Source of the DNA: CAIYRG01 sp035577685
Lineage (GTDB): Bacteria; Pseudomonadota; Alphaproteobacteria; Micropepsales; Micropepsaceae
Assembly: GCA_035577685.1 (NCBI GenBank)
Contig: DATLVC010000378.1
Coordinates: 1-8,392, forward strand
Length of the DNA stretch: 8,392 bases
Direction of reading: 5' to 3'
Positions within the stretch are counted from its first letter, which is position 1. Each line of letters begins with the position of its first letter. Below are positions 5,457 through 8,392 of the stretch, piece by piece. Position numbers and translations under genes: made by a program. The notes beneath the pieces are model-generated. The model made no database searches, was not told the origin of the DNA, and was given only the letters and a program-made list of their open reading frames with translations.

Positions 5457-6623
5457 ATGAACATTCACGAATATCAGGCTAAAGAAGTCTTGCGTGCCTT
5501 TGGCGCGCCAACCCCAAAGGGGCGCCCCGCCTTTACGGTCGATGAGGCCGTCGCCGCGGCCAAGGAGCTTGGCGGACCCGTGTGGGTGGTCAAAGCGCAA
5601 ATCCATGCCGGCGGACGCGGCAAGGGCGGCGGCGTCAAAGTGGTGCGCTCGCTCGACGACGTGAAGCGCGAAGCGACGCGCATGCTCGGCATGACCCTCG
5701 TCACCCACCAGACCGGGCCGCAAGGGCGCCTCGTACGCCGGCTCTATATCGAAGATGGCTCCGATATCGCGCGGGAATTGTATCTCTCCGCGCTGGTCGA
5801 CCGCGAAACGTCGCGCATCGCCTTCATCGCCTCCACCGAAGGCGGCATGGATATCGAAGAGGTGGCAAAGCACACGCCGGAAAAGATCCAGACCTTTCAC
5901 GTCGATCCCGCCGCCGGTCTCAGCGCCCACACCGGCCGTTCCATTGCGAACGCGCTGAAGCTCGCGGGCGATCAGTCCAAACAGGCGGGCGCGGTGATCG
6001 AAAGCCTCTACAATGCGTTCCTCGCTAAGGACATGAGCCTCCTGGAAATCAATCCGCTGGTCGTGACCAAATCGGGCCAGGTGATCTGCCTCGATGCCAA
6101 GATCAATTTCGACGACAACGCGCTCTATCGCCACAAGGACGTGCAGGCGATGCGCGATACCGACGAGGAAGATCCAACCGAGCTGGAAGCCTCCAAATAC
6201 GATCTCAATTTCATCAAGCTCGATGGCTCCATCGGCTGCATGGTGAACGGCGCGGGCCTTGCCATGGCGACCATGGACATCATCAAGCTGTTCGGCGAGG
6301 AGCCCGCGAACTTCCTCGATGTCGGCGGCGGCGCGTCGAAAGAAAAAGTCACCGCGGCGCTGAAGATCATCCTCTCCGATCCCAATGTGAAAGGGATTCT
6401 GGTCAATATTTTCGGCGGCATCATGCGTTGCGACATCATCGCCAACGGCATTGTCGAAGCCGCGAAGGAAATTTCGCTGTCCGTGCCGGTCGTGGTGCGG
6501 CTCGAAGGCACCAACGTTCAACAGGGCAAGGACATTCTGGCGAAATCCGGCCTTTCCATTATTTCCGGCAGCGATCTTGCCGATGCCGCGCAGAAAATCG
6601 TCGCCGCGGTGAGAGGGCGCTGA
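5457..6623 (+). CDS. sucC: Succinate-CoA ligase (ADP-forming), beta subunit
   Basis: Beta subunit of succinyl-CoA synthetase, which interconverts succinyl-CoA and succinate with substrate-level phosphorylation in the TCA cycle. It binds the nucleotide and pairs with SucD. The 388 residues equal the E. coli length. The protein begins MNIHEYQAKEVL and shows the ATP-grasp part with VVKAQIHAGGRGKGGGVK (44-61, Lys46 and the glycine loop), LLEINPLVV (195-203, metal-binding Asn199) and CLDAK (211-215, Asp213). The C-terminal ligase part has GSIGCMVNGAGLAMATMD (257-274), LDVGGGAS (287-294), NIFGGIMRCD (317-326) and VVRLEGTNVQQGK (346-358). No strong Shine-Dalgarno precedes the ATG, but the N-terminus is canonical. 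sucD follows after 2 bp. No mdh gene lies upstream, unlike the mdh-sucCDAB order in many alphaproteobacteria. Confidence 0.98.
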   Translation: MNIHEYQAKEVLRAFGAPTPKGRPAFTVDEAVAAAKELGGPVWVVKAQIHAGGRGKGGGVKVVRSLDDVKREATRMLGMTLVTHQTGPQGRLVRRLYIEDGSDIARELYLSALVDRETSRIAFIASTEGGMDIEEVAKHTPEKIQTFHVDPAAGLSAHTGRSIANALKLAGDQSKQAGAVIESLYNAFLAKDMSLLEINPLVVTKSGQVICLDAKINFDDNALYRHKDVQAMRDTDEEDPTELEASKYDLNFIKLDGSIGCMVNGAGLAMATMDIIKLFGEEPANFLDVGGGASKEKVTAALKIILSDPNVKGILVNIFGGIMRCDIIANGIVEAAKEISLSVPVVVRLEGTNVQQGKDILAKSGLSIISGSDLADAAQKIVAAVRGR

Positions 6624-6625
6624 TC

Positions 6626-7504
6626 ATGTCCATCCTTGTCGACAAAAATACCAAGGTCATCTGCCAGGGCTTCACCGGCGCTCAGGGCACCTTTCATTCC
6701 GAGCAGGCCATCGCCTATGGAACCAAGATGGTGGGCGGCGTGTCTCCCGGCAAAGGCGGCCGCGAGCATCTTGGACTTCCCGTGTTCGAAACCGTGCGCG
6801 AGGCGAAAGAGAAAACCGGCGCCACCGCGACCGCGATCTATGTGCCGCCCCCCTTCGCGGCCGATGCGATCCTGGAAGCCATCGATGCGGAAATCCCACT
6901 GATCGTCTGCATCACCGAAGGCATCCCGGTGCTCGACATGGTGAAGGTGAAGCGCGCGCTCTGCGGTTCGGCATCGCGGCTGATCGGACCCAATTGCCCG
7001 GGTGTCATCACGCCCGGCGAATGCAAGATCGGGATCATGCCCGGCCATATCCATCGCCGCGGTTCGGTCGGGATCGTGTCACGCTCCGGCACTCTCACCT
7101 ATGAGGCCGTGGCCCAGACCACGGCCGTGGGCCTCGGTCAGACCACCTGCGTCGGCATCGGCGGCGATCCGGTGAAGGGGACTGAGCATATTGACGTGCT
7201 CGAGATGCTGCTGGCCGATCCTGAAACCCAATCCATCATTATGATCGGCGAAATCGGCGGTTCGGCCGAGGAAGACGCGGCCGATTTCATCAAGCATTCG
7301 AAGGTCAAGAAGCCCATTGTCGGCTTCATCGCCGGCGTGACCGCGCCGCCGGGCCGCCGCATGGGCCATGCGGGCGCCATCATTTCGGGCGGCAAAGGCG
7401 ATGCCGGTTCCAAAATCGAGGCCATGAAATCGGCGGGCATTCGGGTCTCTCTCAACCCGGCGGCTTTGGGGACCACCCTGGCAGATTTGCTAAAGGGTTC
7501 CTAA
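6626..7504 (+). CDS. sucD: Succinate-CoA ligase (ADP-forming), alpha subunit
   Basis: Alpha subunit of succinyl-CoA synthetase. It binds CoA and carries the phosphohistidine intermediate. The 292 residues (E. coli: 289) show the CoA-binding N-terminus MSILVDKNTKVICQGFTGAQG, GGVSPGKGG (37-45), IVCITEGIPV (93-102), GPNCPGVI (121-128), VSRSGTLTYEA (151-161), GIGGDPVKGT (177-186), MIGEIGGSAEEDAA (206-219), and RRMGHAGAIISGGKG (244-258) with phosphorylated His248. The start at 6626 lies 2 bp after the sucC stop with GAGAGG about 9 bases ahead, so the two subunits are coupled. A frame open from 6428 merely extends through sucC. It is followed by a 133-bp gap before sucA. Confidence 0.98.
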   Translation: MSILVDKNTKVICQGFTGAQGTFHSEQAIAYGTKMVGGVSPGKGGREHLGLPVFETVREAKEKTGATATAIYVPPPFAADAILEAIDAEIPLIVCITEGIPVLDMVKVKRALCGSASRLIGPNCPGVITPGECKIGIMPGHIHRRGSVGIVSRSGTLTYEAVAQTTAVGLGQTTCVGIGGDPVKGTEHIDVLEMLLADPETQSIIMIGEIGGSAEEDAADFIKHSKVKKPIVGFIAGVTAPPGRRMGHAGAIISGGKGDAGSKIEAMKSAGIRVSLNPAALGTTLADLLKGS

Positions 7505-7550
7505 CTTAGCCATGCAATCTTAACCCAATTGCGCTACGCCTTGCCTTAAA

Positions 7551-7578
7551 CTGGCGCGTTTCGTGAACGCGTGACCAG
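7551..7578 (+). other. Hairpin between sucD and sucA
   Basis: CTGG-CGCGTT, a loop of TCGTG, AACGCG, then TGA bulged and CCAG. The inner 6-bp stem is perfect and the outer 4 bp pair across a 3-base bulge. No T-run follows, so this is not a standard intrinsic terminator. It could tune the ratio of sucCD to sucA expression or stabilise the 3' end of a processed sucCD mRNA. Confidence 0.45.
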
Positions 7579-7599
7579 AGGCGTCGCGCCTTCAAATAG
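7571..7599 (+). promoter_or_regulatory. Weak candidate promoter for sucA
   Basis: GTGACC (7571-7576) and AAATAG (7594-7599) are spaced by 17 bases, overlapping the right arm of the hairpin. Matches are partial, and co-transcription with sucCD is an equally good explanation. Confidence 0.15.
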
Positions 7600-7637
7600 C
7601 GACGTCCCCAACCCAAGAAGCCACCCAAGAGCTTGAA

Positions 7638-8392
7638 ATGACTGCGGAAACTAAAGAGAATCGCGTCCCCAAAGGGACTTCCCCCAACGAAGTTCTGGAC
7701 GCCACGTCCTTCCTGTTCGGCACCAATGCCGGCTTCATTGAAGGGCTCTATGCGCAATATTTGAGCGATCCTGATTCGGTGGATGGCACCTGGCGTGCAT
7801 TTTTCGACGCCCTGGGGGAAAAGGGCCTGTCACCGACGCAATTGGGCCGCGGCCCCGCCTGGCGGCGCGATGCCAAGCTCGCCCTTCAGGATGGCGAACT
7901 GATCTCGGCTTTGACCGGCGATTGGGGCGATGCCCCGAAGCAAGCATCGGCGGCACCGGCCCTCGTCCCGGCGGTGCGGGTATCCGATTCCCGGGCTGGC
8001 GATCCGCAGGCCTCCATCCGGGCCATCCAGCTCGTGCGCGCCTATCGCGTGATCGGGCATCTGGAAGCCAATCTCGATCCCCTGGGGCTGGAGAAGAAGA
8101 AGCCCTATCCGCAGTTGCAGCCCTCCTTCTATGCCTTCCACGACGAGGACCTCGACAAGCCGATCTTCATCGACGGCGTCATGGGCCTGGAATCGGCCAC
8201 GCCGCGCCAGATGGTGGACATCCTCCGCCGCACCTATTGCGGGACCATCGGCTATGAATTCATGCACATCAACGATGCGGAGCAGCGGTTCTGGCTGCAG
8301 CGCCGTATTGAGGGCGACGCCGTCAGTTTCACGCCGGAAGGCAAGAAGGCGATCCTCAACAAGCTCGTCGAAGCCGAGGGCTTCGAGAAATT
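7638..8392 (+). CDS. sucA: 2-oxoglutarate dehydrogenase E1 component (N-terminal part, runs off the window)
   Basis: Thiamine-diphosphate-dependent E1 subunit of the 2-oxoglutarate dehydrogenase complex, which decarboxylates 2-oxoglutarate and passes the succinyl group to E2. Only 251 codons are present of a protein normally above 900 residues, so the ThDP-binding and catalytic parts are outside the window. What is visible is typical: the N-terminal E2-binding segment SFLFGTNAGFIEGLYAQYL (24-42), DPDSVDGTWRAFF (44-56), a variable alanine/proline-rich linker (about 98-122), YRVIGHLEANLDPLGL (136-151), GVMGLESATPRQMVDILR (180-197) and GYEFMHINDAEQRFWLQ (205-221). The start at 7638 has AAGAG 6 bases ahead. 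The frame is intact to the edge. It follows sucD by 133 bp, and sucB probably lies beyond. Confidence 0.97.
   Translation, partial: MTAETKENRVPKGTSPNEVLDATSFLFGTNAGFIEGLYAQYLSDPDSVDGTWRAFFDALGEKGLSPTQLGRGPAWRRDAKLALQDGELISALTGDWGDAPKQASAAPALVPAVRVSDSRAGDPQASIRAIQLVRAYRVIGHLEANLDPLGLEKKKPYPQLQPSFYAFHDEDLDKPIFIDGVMGLESATPRQMVDILRRTYCGTIGYEFMHINDAEQRFWLQRRIEGDAVSFTPEGKKAILNKLVEAEGFEK

Noticed and set aside
5367..6521. 384-codon minus-strand frame opposite sucC
   Set aside because: sucC is unambiguous over its whole length, so this is a shadow frame.
1..8392. A hidden defence, mobile or CRISPR-like system
   Set aside because: All sizeable coding regions are accounted for by housekeeping genes on a uniform base composition, and I saw no direct-repeat arrays, transposase or recombinase frames, or tRNA-associated junctions.

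Overview
This GC-rich window with strong codon-position bias looks like ordinary chromosomal DNA of an alphaproteobacterium. The best taxonomic clue is gene order: tsaD is divergent from hemC-hemD, followed by a mitofilin/Mic60-type membrane protein and a HemY N-terminal domain protein, then sucC-sucD-sucA. Genus or order cannot be resolved from the sequence alone. There are no mobile elements, CRISPR arrays, tRNA or rRNA genes.

Layout. Positions 1-144 hold no gene I can call with confidence. xth (exonuclease III, minus strand, 145-948) is divergent from a tiny single-pass membrane protein gene (1030-1173, plus). That small gene converges on tsaD (1170-2270, minus), and their stop codons overlap in the four bases TTAA. 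tsaD is divergent from hemC, with 28 bp between the start codons. From there everything reads on the plus strand: hemC (2299-3261), hemD (3276-3995), mic60-like (4052-5071) and a short HemY_N-only gene (5068-5370), which are closely spaced and probably co-transcribed. After an 86-bp gap with a good promoter candidate come sucC (5457-6623), sucD (6626-7504), a 133-bp gap with a hairpin, and the first 251 codons of sucA (7638 to the window edge).

Function. HemC and HemD are consecutive steps of tetrapyrrole synthesis, from porphobilinogen to uroporphyrinogen III. The Mic60-like protein is the bacterial relative of the mitochondrial crista-organising protein and sits in its typical alphaproteobacterial place in the heme cluster. 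Its partner gene keeps only the two-helix membrane part of HemY. SucCD and SucA interconvert TCA-cycle intermediates through succinyl-CoA. Alphaproteobacteria generally use succinyl-CoA with glycine to make 5-aminolevulinate, so the neighbourhood links metabolically to heme, although no ALA synthase lies in the window.

I found no new multi-gene system. The items most worth following up are the truncated HemY_N gene translationally coupled to mic60, the 47-residue membrane protein overlapping the end of tsaD, and the hairpin between sucD and sucA.
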